DNA of 64,000 nucleotides, from positions 33,836,855 to 33,900,854 of the forward strand of contig CM031610.1 of assembly GCA_018398815.1 (NCBI GenBank). The letters run 5' to 3'. Below the pieces are notes generated by a model, which was not told the origin of the DNA, ran no database searches, and worked only from the letters and a program-made list of their open reading frames with translations. Positions 46,871 to 58,800 of this stretch are shown here, piece after piece (the first letter of the stretch is position 1; every line of letters starts with the position of its first letter). The position numbers were made by a program, and so were the translations under genes. The stretch is from Conus ventricosus (taxonomy: Eukaryota; Mollusca; Gastropoda; Neogastropoda; Conidae).

Positions 46871-49800
46871 GTTACTGCTCACTGTCCATTCCTTACAATT
46901 AAATTTTAGTATCGGTTGTTCTTTGTAAGCAAAAATGTATTGCATGTTCTTTGTAAACAAAAGGTACATCCTCTGCAACACATTATTTTGTCAACAGGGT
47001 GTGATTTAAGCATTGCCAATAACATGTTAAGTATTTCATCATTATGATTTTGAATTAACTTGTTGATTTAATCATTGTGAATGTAAAAGAACATAAATAT
47101 ACATTATAATGCTTTTTTAAAAATAAAAGGTAAAATTAAAGAAAGATTTAACTTTATTTTGGACTCTACCTTTTTATCAACTACTCTGTTTGTTCAGTAT
47201 GTTTGTGCTGTTACAGCAATATACATAACTGTGCAGCATAACATACTATCACCATAAAATATAAATGTTACTGTCACAACAATGTAATGTCTTGGCAATG
47301 CAATGCTACTGTAGTTGTATTCTAGCAGTTTTACTTGAAAGTAATCACTAAGTGTTCAAAGCCTTGCTGTGTTTGCCAGTAAAGAGGGAGGGGGAGGGAG
47401 GGGAGGGGAGGGGGGGGGGGGAGGAGAAAGCAAATCTTTACAGTTAAATTACATAAATTTGAAATACACTAGGGAAAAGATTAGATTGCTAAACCAAACT
47501 TCGTAGGGTCGGATTGACTCGGCAGTGACACTCCCCCCCCCCCCCCCCCCCCCCCCCATACCCCAACCCCCACTACACCCTCCTTACTGTCCAACTTCAG
47601 ACTCTACTCTCCTCTCTCTTTTTTTATCCCCAAACACGCTTTGCACATCGAGTATGACAGTAATGATCGGTGTTTCGATCGGTGGTCATTATAGAAGACG
47701 GTGCTTTCAATTCAAAGCCTCGGACCGTCTTGTACGCGCGGTTGTGGCTTCCGGTTTGAATATCTGTCTCAAACAGATGTTTTTTAACTACGATTTTCTC
47801 TTTAATCGCGTAATGGAATCAGTAACCAGTTCACTAATACATGAATCGACATAAGTGAAGCCCATTACTGATATCTATTTTCATTAATTTGTCTTGTACA
47901 AAAATACGATCGCTTCGAACGGCGCAACGCGTGGGCCATTTCCAACCTGTTTAATCTCGACGAACACCAGCTGAATTACGAACAAAATAACTAAGCATTG
48001 GCACGGTATTAAACGAAACAAAATAACTGAATCGTTTCATTAATGTTCTGGTTTGTTATTATATGCGTTATCTTACCAAGTGCATCTTGCAATTCAACAA
48101 CGATAAGCGCATTCGACTCGGTCATTGTCGGATCTCGGCTTCGTTCCGCCATTGTTGAAATCTTGGACAAGGAGCGAATGTTTGCATTTGATACCTTCGC
48201 TTTGATTGCTTGCGCTTTTCGAGCATTCAACCAATCGCTTAGCTTGATACACCAATGAATTCGGGAGAGAACGGCCTTTCTAGCGCATCGTTAATGTGTA
48301 TGTTTTTTTCGCAAGTTTTTTAGCAACGACGTTGGAAAGACAACACTTGTAACAAGCCTCATAAAAACTTCGATTCTAAATAATTTAAACACATCGTACT
48401 AAAAGAGAGAAATAGACTGAAATAAAGCTTGAAACATGCTCTTTTATTCTGACCTATTTGAACGCCAGTGAATGGAATGAACACATTGTATGCGTTGATT
48501 TTCGACACCGTGTAGCTCGAACGCTCGGCCAAATCACGCCTGCGGCGCATCGGGATGTGTGACGCGCTTCGTTTTCGTGTGAACCAGAGCTGCCAACCTG
48601 CTCATGCGGCTTACAGTAGCATTTCACAATTTTCACAGTAGCATTTCCAATTTGACAGTAGCAACTTAATTTTGCGCGCGTTGAAATCAGGCCTATAACC
48701 AGTTTTACGGACCACATTAAAGCTACAGTACTCTTAGTGTATCTATAAATGTTATTATACAGAGATGAAGCAGAGGAAGAGGCAAATTGTAAAAAAAAAA
48801 TCTACGTGCTACAGTAAAACCGAAAGCGGAAATGCAGTTCCGACAGACCGATAGAGACGTTACTTAGCGCTGTCCAAACAAAACGAAAGTATCTTCGAAT
48901 TTTTTTGTTTCGCCGTAGCAATTTAATGATCGTAGTAGCGTCGTAGCAAGCATTCTCTTGGCGTAGCAAACTACGGCGATCTCGTAGCAGTTGGCAGCTA
49001 TGGTGAACCGATGGTTATTTGGAATAAAACTATCATCATACCGTATGTTGCAAACACAAATAAACAACACAGAGTTCAAAAGGAAACTGCATTCTTTATT
49101 CATCACAATTTTCATCTGATTCTAAACGCGTTATTCATAGATACTGCCTATTGAAAACACGCAAATTTTTCACTCGGCTGAACTTTCCCGTACGCTGAAA
49201 GAAGGGCTGCCGGTACCTAGTAACAGGTACACAGCACTCTTCAGGTTCCAGGATAGGGTAAGATTACAGTGTAACAGGTACACAGCACTCTTCAGGTTCC
49301 AGGATAGGGTAAGATTACAGTGTAACAGGTACACAGCACTCTTCAGGTTCCAGGATAGGGTAAGATTACAGTGTAACAGGTACACAGCACTCTTCAGGTT
49401 CCAGGATAGGGTAAGATTACAGTGTAACAGGTACACAGCACTCTTCAGGTTCCAGGATAGGGTAAGATTACAGTGTAACAGGTACACAGCACTCTTCATG
49501 TTCCAGGATAGGGTAAGATTACAGTGTAACAGGTAGACAGCACTCTTCATGTTCCAGGATAGGGTAAGATTACAGTGTAACAGGTACACAGCACTCTTCA
49601 TGTTCCAGGATAGGGTAAGATTACAGTGTAACAGGTACACAGCACTCTGATGGGGCAAGTGGACAGTGTCACTGGTACATAGCACAGAAGTTCATGTTCC
49701 TGGATTTGTGGTAAGATTCCAATGGAACAGGCACAGAGTACAGGAGTCTTTACATCCTAGAATGAGGTGAGATGACGGTGTAAAGGAACACGGCACAGTA

Positions 49801-52800
49801 ATGTTTATCATCCAGGATGAGGTATGATTACAACTGCTACAACACATAGCACATGAGCCTCCTCTTTCAAGGCACAGATAAATAAAGTGATGCATTGATA
49901 CAGAAAAGGTCTGGGGGTTTTGGCTCTCTCGGCAAAACAACAACAACCAAACAAATAAGCAAACTTTTGCACCAATTTCCATGATTTGCAATGTTGAATA
50001 TCATAATAATAAGGAAAGAAAAGAATGTAAGCGGTAAAGAAAGGAAACCAAGCATGCATAAAGACAAAAGAAAAACAACAACTTCTGAAAATAAAAACGA
50101 AAGACCGAGAGACAAAAAGAAAGACAGGAAGGAGGGGACAGAAACAGGTACGAGTGAGAGGAGGAGGTGGGTTCCGGGGATGATGAAGGACCGGGATGGC
50201 AAGTAAAAAGACAAAAACAAAACAAAAACCAACAACAAAAAAACAGTAATGCAAAGATTGAGGCTACTCACCCTGCGTCAGATCAGGCACCTTGTTACTG
50301 CGCAAGTCCCAACGCTGGATGCGGTACGTGTTGGACACGATGTTGCTGGCCACCGCTTGCTCTCCGGAGCTCATGAACACTCCTGCCATGACAACATCAT
50401 CCGACCATGCTAACCCATAACCACAGGTGAAATCTTGAATATTCAAACTGTGTCAGAATCCTACACACGACAGAAATATGTGATTCAGAGCGTGTCTTTT
50501 CCTCCAGCTGATAACTAACTGAACTCAGATTATTGCCCCTTCTAGTTCTACCACCGATTTCAAGCTGCCTCAGTACAAGGTTTACCATGACACAAATAGT
50601 CATCTTCCTAGACCTGACTGACTCTCTGATTTCCCGTGCTAAAACATTGAATGTTGAATGGGGAAGGGAGAGACAGGGGAGGGGAATACATTTTGAACGT
50701 CAGGTGGGAAAAACATACACAGTGGGGAAAAAAAAATCTCTAAATATTAAGTGTCAAAAAATATTCTGAATATTTCAGGGAAAAAGAAAAACACATCTCA
50801 AATGTTGCATGGCAAAAATAAATTCTGATTGGGGGTGGGGGAGAGGGGAGAACACATTCTGCAAGTCGTACTGAAAAAAAAACAACAAAACACATCTTCA
50901 CTCTTCAAATTCTGAATGCTTTTTTTGGGGGGATGGGTGGGGGAATGTGGTGGTGGAAGATCTCTAGAATATTGGATGAAAAAAAAAACTGCACTAATAG
51001 TTCATACAGACATGTTATTCATTCTTTATACAATGTAATTTTCTAACTGAAATGTAAGTTGCTCCTTCAAAAATATTCATTTCTGAGCACTTTCAGACAC
51101 TCTGATGTACTTACAAGGACAATGTAGTAAGTACTGCGCCTAGAGAGAGCCTATTACAATGTTGTTGAACATTTTGTTCTCTCTGTAAAAAACAAATATC
51201 AATTAGAAGATAGGATAGAAAAAGGGTACAGCACCAGGTTGGCTTGAAGCTACACAATCCTTGCCCAGAAAGCAGTTCAAATTTCACATGGGACATTAGT
51301 TGGGACAAATAAAAGTTTCGAATATGAACAAACGGAAAGCAATACCAAATAACCAATAAAAAAAAATCTTCAAGTACCAATCCGTCTACATCTGTAAATG
51401 TGGCCTTACCAGTAAGCTGATGACTGCCTACCAAGATAAAACTCTACATACATTTTGTCCCTGTACAGATTATTTGTAAAAATTTAAGCATTAAGATGCA
51501 GCAACAGTAAGTAGTGGCCACCACTTGCTATTGCTTCAGGTTAAGCCAACAGGATTTTAATTTTTTTTCTTTTTCAGCTTGAATCCGATGAAAAAAATTA
51601 GCGACAGTAATAAAATGACTGGTCCCAGGCACCTTGAATCAAGAACAGCAACTAAAAGCAGTGTACATGTATGTGGGTGTGTTTACCATTGCATTACACT
51701 TAAGTGGCACTATATGCAATGACTAAGAAGGGGAGAGCACCCATCAATGTTGCTGATCAATTTCAGACTTTCAGAAAGACAAAGAATGACCACAAGGATC
51801 AGTTATAAACACTAATGAAACACACACAAAAAAGGTATATGCACAGTAAACTACATCAGAAGACACGTGCACAGCGAAATGAATACCATCGTAGACTTTT
51901 ACTCAAAAATTTGAAGCAATCTGAGCTTGCAGGATCTGTGGTCTCTTTCTTGTTTTGGTTTTAATTTTAATTAAAACAGTACTCAAGTTTCATCATTTGT
52001 CTGGTGCTCTAAAATATCGATTCGGTACTTTTGTACATGTCACATAAAGCAAGCTCTAAAAAGGTTAAACCACTCTGCAAAATTTTTACAGAGAAGCATC
52101 CAACCATTTTCAAGTAAGGTAATCAGACAGACATGTTAACATGTCTAGTATATAACAACCTGCTCTGCGGCCCTCTGCCGGTGCATATGACACAAAGAAC
52201 ACATTACAAAAAGGTTTTCGCATTTGTGTACAAAGTTACCTGCGATTGCGTTGTTGATGGAACTTTGGAAGACATAGGTGCGCCCCAAGACGGGGTTGTC
52301 CATGATACTGCGGGCATAGTGCGGGTGCAGGCTGTGATACTCTGGCATGGACTGTCCTACATCCGGGGGGCTAGCATTCTCCTGACTCGTTCCCTGGGGC
52401 TGGTCATCTGATGATGGGCGCTGCACTAGGATACTGCAGGAAGTATGAGAGTGCTTCTGATAACATTGTTCTGTCTCATCTATTTCTCCTTGATTTTAAT
52501 CTATCTCTTTCAAAAGTAATCCAACCACTGAGTTTAATTTTTCATTAAAGCATAAAGGTACACCGCCACTGAATATCAACTGAAAACACAACCATGAAAT
52601 ACAGACAAACACGCAGTTAAAATAGGAGCTAACACACTCTGACATTATTGAAGTACCGCTTTCTACAGAAAACAAATCAATTGTATTTCTTTCTAAACCA
52701 TGTACTGATTATTCTGTGTTGACTCCAAAGGAACAATGTAATCAAACAGAGTAAATAATTCTTATCATTTGTTGTTGTTGTTGTTTTTCTCTGTTCTTGT

Positions 52801-55800
52801 TTTTAAATGCATCAGTATCATCTCAAGCATTGACAAAACCACTAGACTGAAGCAGTGAATCGTCATAAGGTCAAAACGTTAATATCAAACGAGGCTGCTT
52901 TCAATTCTATCAGTCTCTATTCTTTGTTTAACAAGGTTAAAGAGGATAAAAAATGTAAGCCTATGTTGCACTAGGCCAGTCTCTCGTTCAAGTGTGCTCG
53001 CTTTTTGACACTTGACAGGTGTGACCAGCTATGGAAGTGAATGCAAGAGCAAATAATGGTTCACTTTGGGACTTGATTACGTTCAAGTGTTCAGGTGCAG
53101 CAAATGCACAGGGATGGTGATCAACCAATCACAGTAAAGGTGAAGATCAAGCGCTCCGCAACCCACCATCTCCTCTGGGCAAGATTTCTCTCTAAAAATT
53201 TCTTTCGCCCTTCACCAAAATAGAGAATTCGTCCCCACTTACAGATTCTATGTTGAATACGATTCTGTATGTAATTTCATATTCTGATATAATGCACTCA
53301 CAACACCTTAATGAACATTGAGTAAACAACATGGCACGTGCCACCCAAAAGAGGAACGAGTCCCTGAGTCTAGTTGTGTGACCAGTCAATATTCATATCG
53401 CTTCACTGAGAACTCACATACGTGACCAAAAAATGGAGAGCCGATGGAAACAGCGAGTGCAAGGACAAATTTTTTATCTAACAAAGAGTGCAAAACTTGC
53501 CTAAGTGACAAGACCATAAGAATGTGTGTGTGTGTGTGCGTGCGCGTATGCATGCATGTGTGTGTGTTTGTATATGTATGGATATATGCCAGTGTGTGTG
53601 TACAGATGTGTGTGCGTGCTTGCAGGCAAATGAAATGTTAAAGGTAGAATATGTCAACATATGCTGTTGTGTTCAACGGCGATATCAAACAGGATCAGGA
53701 ACACGAAAACTGTGACTTGTCACAAAAATCACACATTAACAACAACCCAAACACTGAGCAACTTACCGTGGGGAGGAGGAAATCTTGACGACTGCTGTGA
53801 CGTTGCTGTAGAGGAAGAGGAGGAGGAAAAGGAGGAAGCGGAGGAGGAGGAAGAGGAGGAAGAAGAAGAGGAGGAAGAAGAAGATGAGACGCTGGTGAGC
53901 AGGGATGCCGGTGGGGGGACAGGACGAGGTGTGTAGTTTTCGCTGACAGGCCTAGCCAGACAAGACCTCAAAATGTCGCTTTGCTGCGGCTCTCCTGAAA
54001 AAGAATGTTACAGTATCAGCATCGAACCGAAACACACGCTTTCTCAACACAGACATACCCCAGTAATGTCTGTGACAGCATGAACAAAAGCAGCCCTGAT
54101 CATTTTAGTTGGCTTAGCAGTTTTCCTCCTTTTTGCTTTAGGTTCAGATGCACAATACAGCAACAACTCGGGCCTGGTTCACGCCAGGATATAGATTATG
54201 AAAGTAAGCCGTAAAGTACAGCAACGTCGTGCAGTTTCAAAGCAGAATGAGTCGTAGCATAATTTTCATGTCCTCATCCTCATCAATCAGCATAAATAAA
54301 ACAATACAATTAGTCCCCCAATTCTTTGGCCCTTCATGTCTACCTTTCATGGTGACCTATTTCAATTTCCCCACCATGTCTATGCCCTTGGTAGCTTTGT
54401 GTCAAGACTGGCAGTACCACAAAGTGTTATGGGGACTCTCTATAGACGGACGAAGTGGCACAATCCTGTCGGGCATGCTCGTACTGACTCTGCGACTCAT
54501 CAATACTGGTCATCAGATGGGGTTTGGTTTAGTAGATAGTGCACTGCATATGCTGAATGAAAACAGGCACTACTGACAACACCTAAGTCACTCGGCAGCA
54601 GTGCAATGTCTCCTCCGATGGTTGCCTCACGACGACCTGACATTGACAGCTCCATGTGGATTGCCGGCACTGGGGCTGTGGCAGGAGAATCCTGGGTATG
54701 GCTGTGGATGGAGAGCTGGAATGTGCGGTGCTGGCGTAATGCCATGGATGGTGGCACAGAAGATCAGACAGCACAAAGTAAATGAAAACTTAGTATTACG
54801 AACACTGGGCTTTAGTTGAGCTGCGTCTTTTAACAGTTCAAAGCAAAAGCACACACACAAAATTCTGAAATACAATATCAATAAAAAAAATCAAGGACCA
54901 CAAACATACAGTGCTCTAGTTGTTCTCTTGAAGGTACATCTGTTTAAGCCTTAGTTACGGGAGATTTAAGCAGTATCATGAAGGTACATCTGTTTAAGCC
55001 TTAGTTACTGGAGATTTAAGCAGTATCATGCTTAAGAGACAGTGAACACTGTTAAGACGGAACACCCCTTGCATGCGCATCACACACTCTGAGGAGGGTC
55101 CGGCAAGCTGAAAAATCCTACAGATAAAACTAACAGGCTGTTAAGGGAATCAAACCCATGACCCCCCCCCCCCCCCCCCCCCCCCCAATCTGCAGTCTAC
55201 AACATTAACTACCGCACCACTAAGGTTGTTCCAAAACATTCCTTAATATAAGAATCTGAAATGTGTCAAGTTCCTGTGCATGTGAAAAATTCACTTGGCT
55301 AGTATCACAGTAATGTTACAAAGAACCAAACAGCTTACATCATACACTGATAACTCTCTAGTCCCTGATAAAGACAATACATCTGCATCTTGAAATCTTG
55401 AGCAATAGAGCAATAAGCAATAAAGCAAACAATCCAGGCACTCAAATTCTCACTGAATCAGTCCTACCAAGAATGCAAGTCCAAACAAGAATGCACACAT
55501 GCATTCATGTGCACAAAAGTGCGCTTAGTACACACATACACTCTCCTGAAGCTGTACCAACAATATCACACACATTAACACTGCTCTCTTACCAGACACT
55601 GATCCAGATTGCGAGTCAGCAGACACCTGACGATGATTGCCAACAACCAATACGTCCTCCCTGTTAGCCATTCGTCGCGCCAGCTCACTGTAGGTGATGG
55701 ACTCTCGCAAGCCGGTCCCCGATATCACCTCAATGGTCTGTGTGTTGCTTCCTGCTGGCGCAGGCAGAGTATGGAATGGCCCTATGTCCTCATTCTGCGA

Positions 55801-58800
55801 GGGCGTGGAGGTGGATGACCCAGAACTCTCCTCCTGTGCTGCTATGCCAGGCTCTGAGGTCCCCGAGGATGTGCTAAGGCCGCTTGGTGCTGAAGTGCTA
55901 CCTGCCGTTCCTGAGCTGGACGCAGAGGTGACAGAGCTGCTCTCCTGGGGCACAGAATGGGAGGAGTCTGCAGTCTGGCTGGTGACAGACTCACCACCTT
56001 GGTCCCTCAGAGTGGATAAGATCTGATTGCGACTTTCTGTCAACCGACGCATTTCCTCATGATATGTAGCTTGTATGCGGGACATCGCATCGTCATTTTC
56101 CAGCAACTGAAGGAAAAAAAGAAAAGCCACAAGTTATGAGCTGGTTCTGAAACATAGCAGTTAGTGCTAATCATACTTGATTCTGAAAAACAGCGGTCAG
56201 TGCTAAACAGCTGGTTTTGAAAAACAGCAGTTTGGGCTAATCATAAGTAACGTTAAATGCATGACAGTTAATATCACAGTCAATTTTAACTACTTGTTTA
56301 TACCATGGTAAACACACACGGATAACATAAAATACAAGTCATACAAACTAATCAAGTTGGTAATGGTTGTAAAACAATTTGATTATAACGAAAAGACATC
56401 TAAACATGTATCTATTCTTTCATGACTTTATCCTTAACCAAAAAAAAACAAAATCCCAGAAAACAGAAGTTTGTTTTAACCCCTTTGAACAGATGGCAAC
56501 AGACTTCACTCAGACACATTACGATACAGAAAAAGAGCAGTTAAAAACCTAGCATTTTCCATTCACAAAGACTGAAAGAAGCACAAAGTTCACCTGATTA
56601 ATTACTCCGATTGGTCCCAAATGTTTTCGTTTCAGATGCAAGTTTTTCTCCTTTTTTTTTTCATCTTAAAGAAAAGGACAACCTTTGTTGGGACTTTTCT
56701 CAACTAAGAATAGCATGTACCTGAGAGTTGAACACAATTTGCATTTGAGCATAGTTTTGGTGGTACTAAAATTTAGAAATGTAAGAACATGACAAATTTC
56801 ACTGACTTATTGATTGTGAAACCATAAACTAACAAACTAACTGAAAATCTTCCCCCGAAGTCGGAGTGTGGCTGCCCATGTGGTGGGGTAATCGAAAACG
56901 GTCACACACGTAATGTTCTCATCCCCAGCTGATGCATTTGTACCATAGTGTTCAAATGCTTCTGCTGTTTGGATGATCCCTGGAGTCTTTTAGCCAGGAT
57001 ACAACAACAACAACAACAACTGAAAATCTGGCTTATTAACTGTGACTACAATTTACAACATTTCTATGAGGTTGTACAAAGTGTATTTTTGATAAAATGG
57101 TGCAGAAAAAGATGCAGGCGCACTGGTCTCGAAGTAGCTGACACAGTGACCCGAGTTAACAATTCATGATTCAAACTTGAAATCCAAACTCTTCTTACAT
57201 AAATATGCATAATCTGGAATATACTTATTTGCGTACCAAAGCTTACACAAATGCATGGACATGCAAGTGGGCGCATCACACCCACACACATCCATACACA
57301 CAAAACACAAGTACGCCACACACACACACACACATGTGCGCACATACTTACACATGTACGCCACATACACACCCACATACATGCATACACACAAAACACA
57401 TGTACGCCACATACACACACACACACGCATACACACAATACTGAGCAGGCTGAACTCACCCGACGTTCCAAATCCCTTTCGGCATGTCTTGATGGAGCCA
57501 CCCTTCTAAACATCTCAGCTGAACCTAAACATGACAACAATTAAACTTTAATACTTTAATCTAAAGTATCAAGACATGCCAAGAACCAAACAGAAAAGGA
57601 CAAATTGTTTCAATACTTATCACAAATGTTCGCTCCATTTTGTATTCATCTGTCAGTCTTCTTTTCCATCACTCGGGTACTGTAGTACTCAACTTTTTGA
57701 TGAATGCCATCTTTTTCTGTTTAGAACAAGAGTCCAGTCCTACATTTAGTTTCACAAATAGACCACTGATGCTGGTATTATGGAAACAGTGGGTGGAGTG
57801 GAGGCAAAAGGGGGGAGAGGGGGTCCCACCCATAGTCATACACCTATGCATGCACCTACCCTGCTCACATGTATGCGCACAGACACAGAATCACAATACA
57901 ATAAAGCAGTAAGTAAAACAGAGAGATGGGGTAAAAAGATGACTGTCCCAGAGTGGAGGAAAGACCATTCATCGTACTGACCACTAATACCAAAACAAAA
58001 ACAAACAAAATTTTAATAAAAATAAAATAATCAAGCAACCGCATCCTTCTCTTTCTTGAATCATTATCTGTTGTGCATAGATCTGCAATAGTCACAAATT
58101 TCAAATGACATTGAATAATTCACTCTACAGTGATAATTCTTACGCACAAATGTGCATCTCTGACGCATAAAAATCCTGTCTGACGCATACAAATCTGGAA
58201 TTCAGTCCAGTGCGTCACTAAAACATAGTAGAATTTACCGCGACGCACTGATTTCCTCCTGTACACATTGCAACTCCAAGCAGCGCGTCACGTAAAAGCC
58301 CTTTCGACTGATCCGTCTCGATCAAACTCGATAAAAACGTCTTTCCTCAACGTTTTAGAATGTTCTGAATCGATGAACAACTTCCGGTTTAGATCTCTTC
58401 TCTGCTGAAAACCAACAAGAGTCTATGACTGGACCACAAGATCACATGATTCCACCATGCACGAACACATGGACAACCGAATGTAATTTGGCTTTATTTC
58501 AGAGACAAAATCTACAGTTCATCTGTGACTTGCGGGTGCTCATCCAGACAATGGAATACACGTCAAGCGATCTATGCAGCACGAGCGGTTCGTATAATGA
58601 AAACGGCTCCGTTACGGACATAGGAATGTGTAGCGCGCAGTGCAAGAGTGGCCAGTCTACATAGTTTCGTGAAACGTTCCACAAATATTAATCATTTGCC
58701 TCTTGTTTGTCACAGGGCTTCCGATGATCATTGGAAGGCAACTGGAATATGGTAAAATAATAAAATGTTTCAGCACTGACGGAACTGGTTCACGCTGTGT

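Larger units (their letters stand above)
44584..49219. mobile_element. Unclassified 4.6-kb element with 15-bp inverted ends
   Basis: The ends are perfect inverted repeats TAGGTACCGGCAGCC (44584-44598) and its complement (49205-49219). GTAACAG flanks both sides (44577-44583 and 49220-49226), consistent with a 7-bp target duplication inside the 51-bp minisatellite. The interior holds a CpG-rich right end, coding-like minus-strand exons (48.0-48.3 and 45.5-46.0 kb), tandem repeats and a smaller nested element. I recognise no transposase, so the superfamily is unknown. The seven-base duplication is not decisive. The flanking repeat array could mimic a duplication, but the precise junction with perfect inverted ends argues for insertion. 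Confidence 0.65.

Noticed and set aside
49220..49650. Array of cryptic exons, each unit bearing GGGTAAGA and TTACAG
   Set aside because: The splice-like motifs lie on the strand opposite AMBRA1, with no room for exons between them, and no plus-strand gene is known here.
49170..49685. Frame with SAVYLLHCNLTLSWNLK repeats
   Set aside because: Translation of the 51-bp minisatellite; 51 is a multiple of three, so the frame is open by construction.
57205..57544. His/Thr-rich frames at 57.2-57.5 kb
   Set aside because: They are CA microsatellite translations overlapping the true minus-strand AMBRA1 exon.
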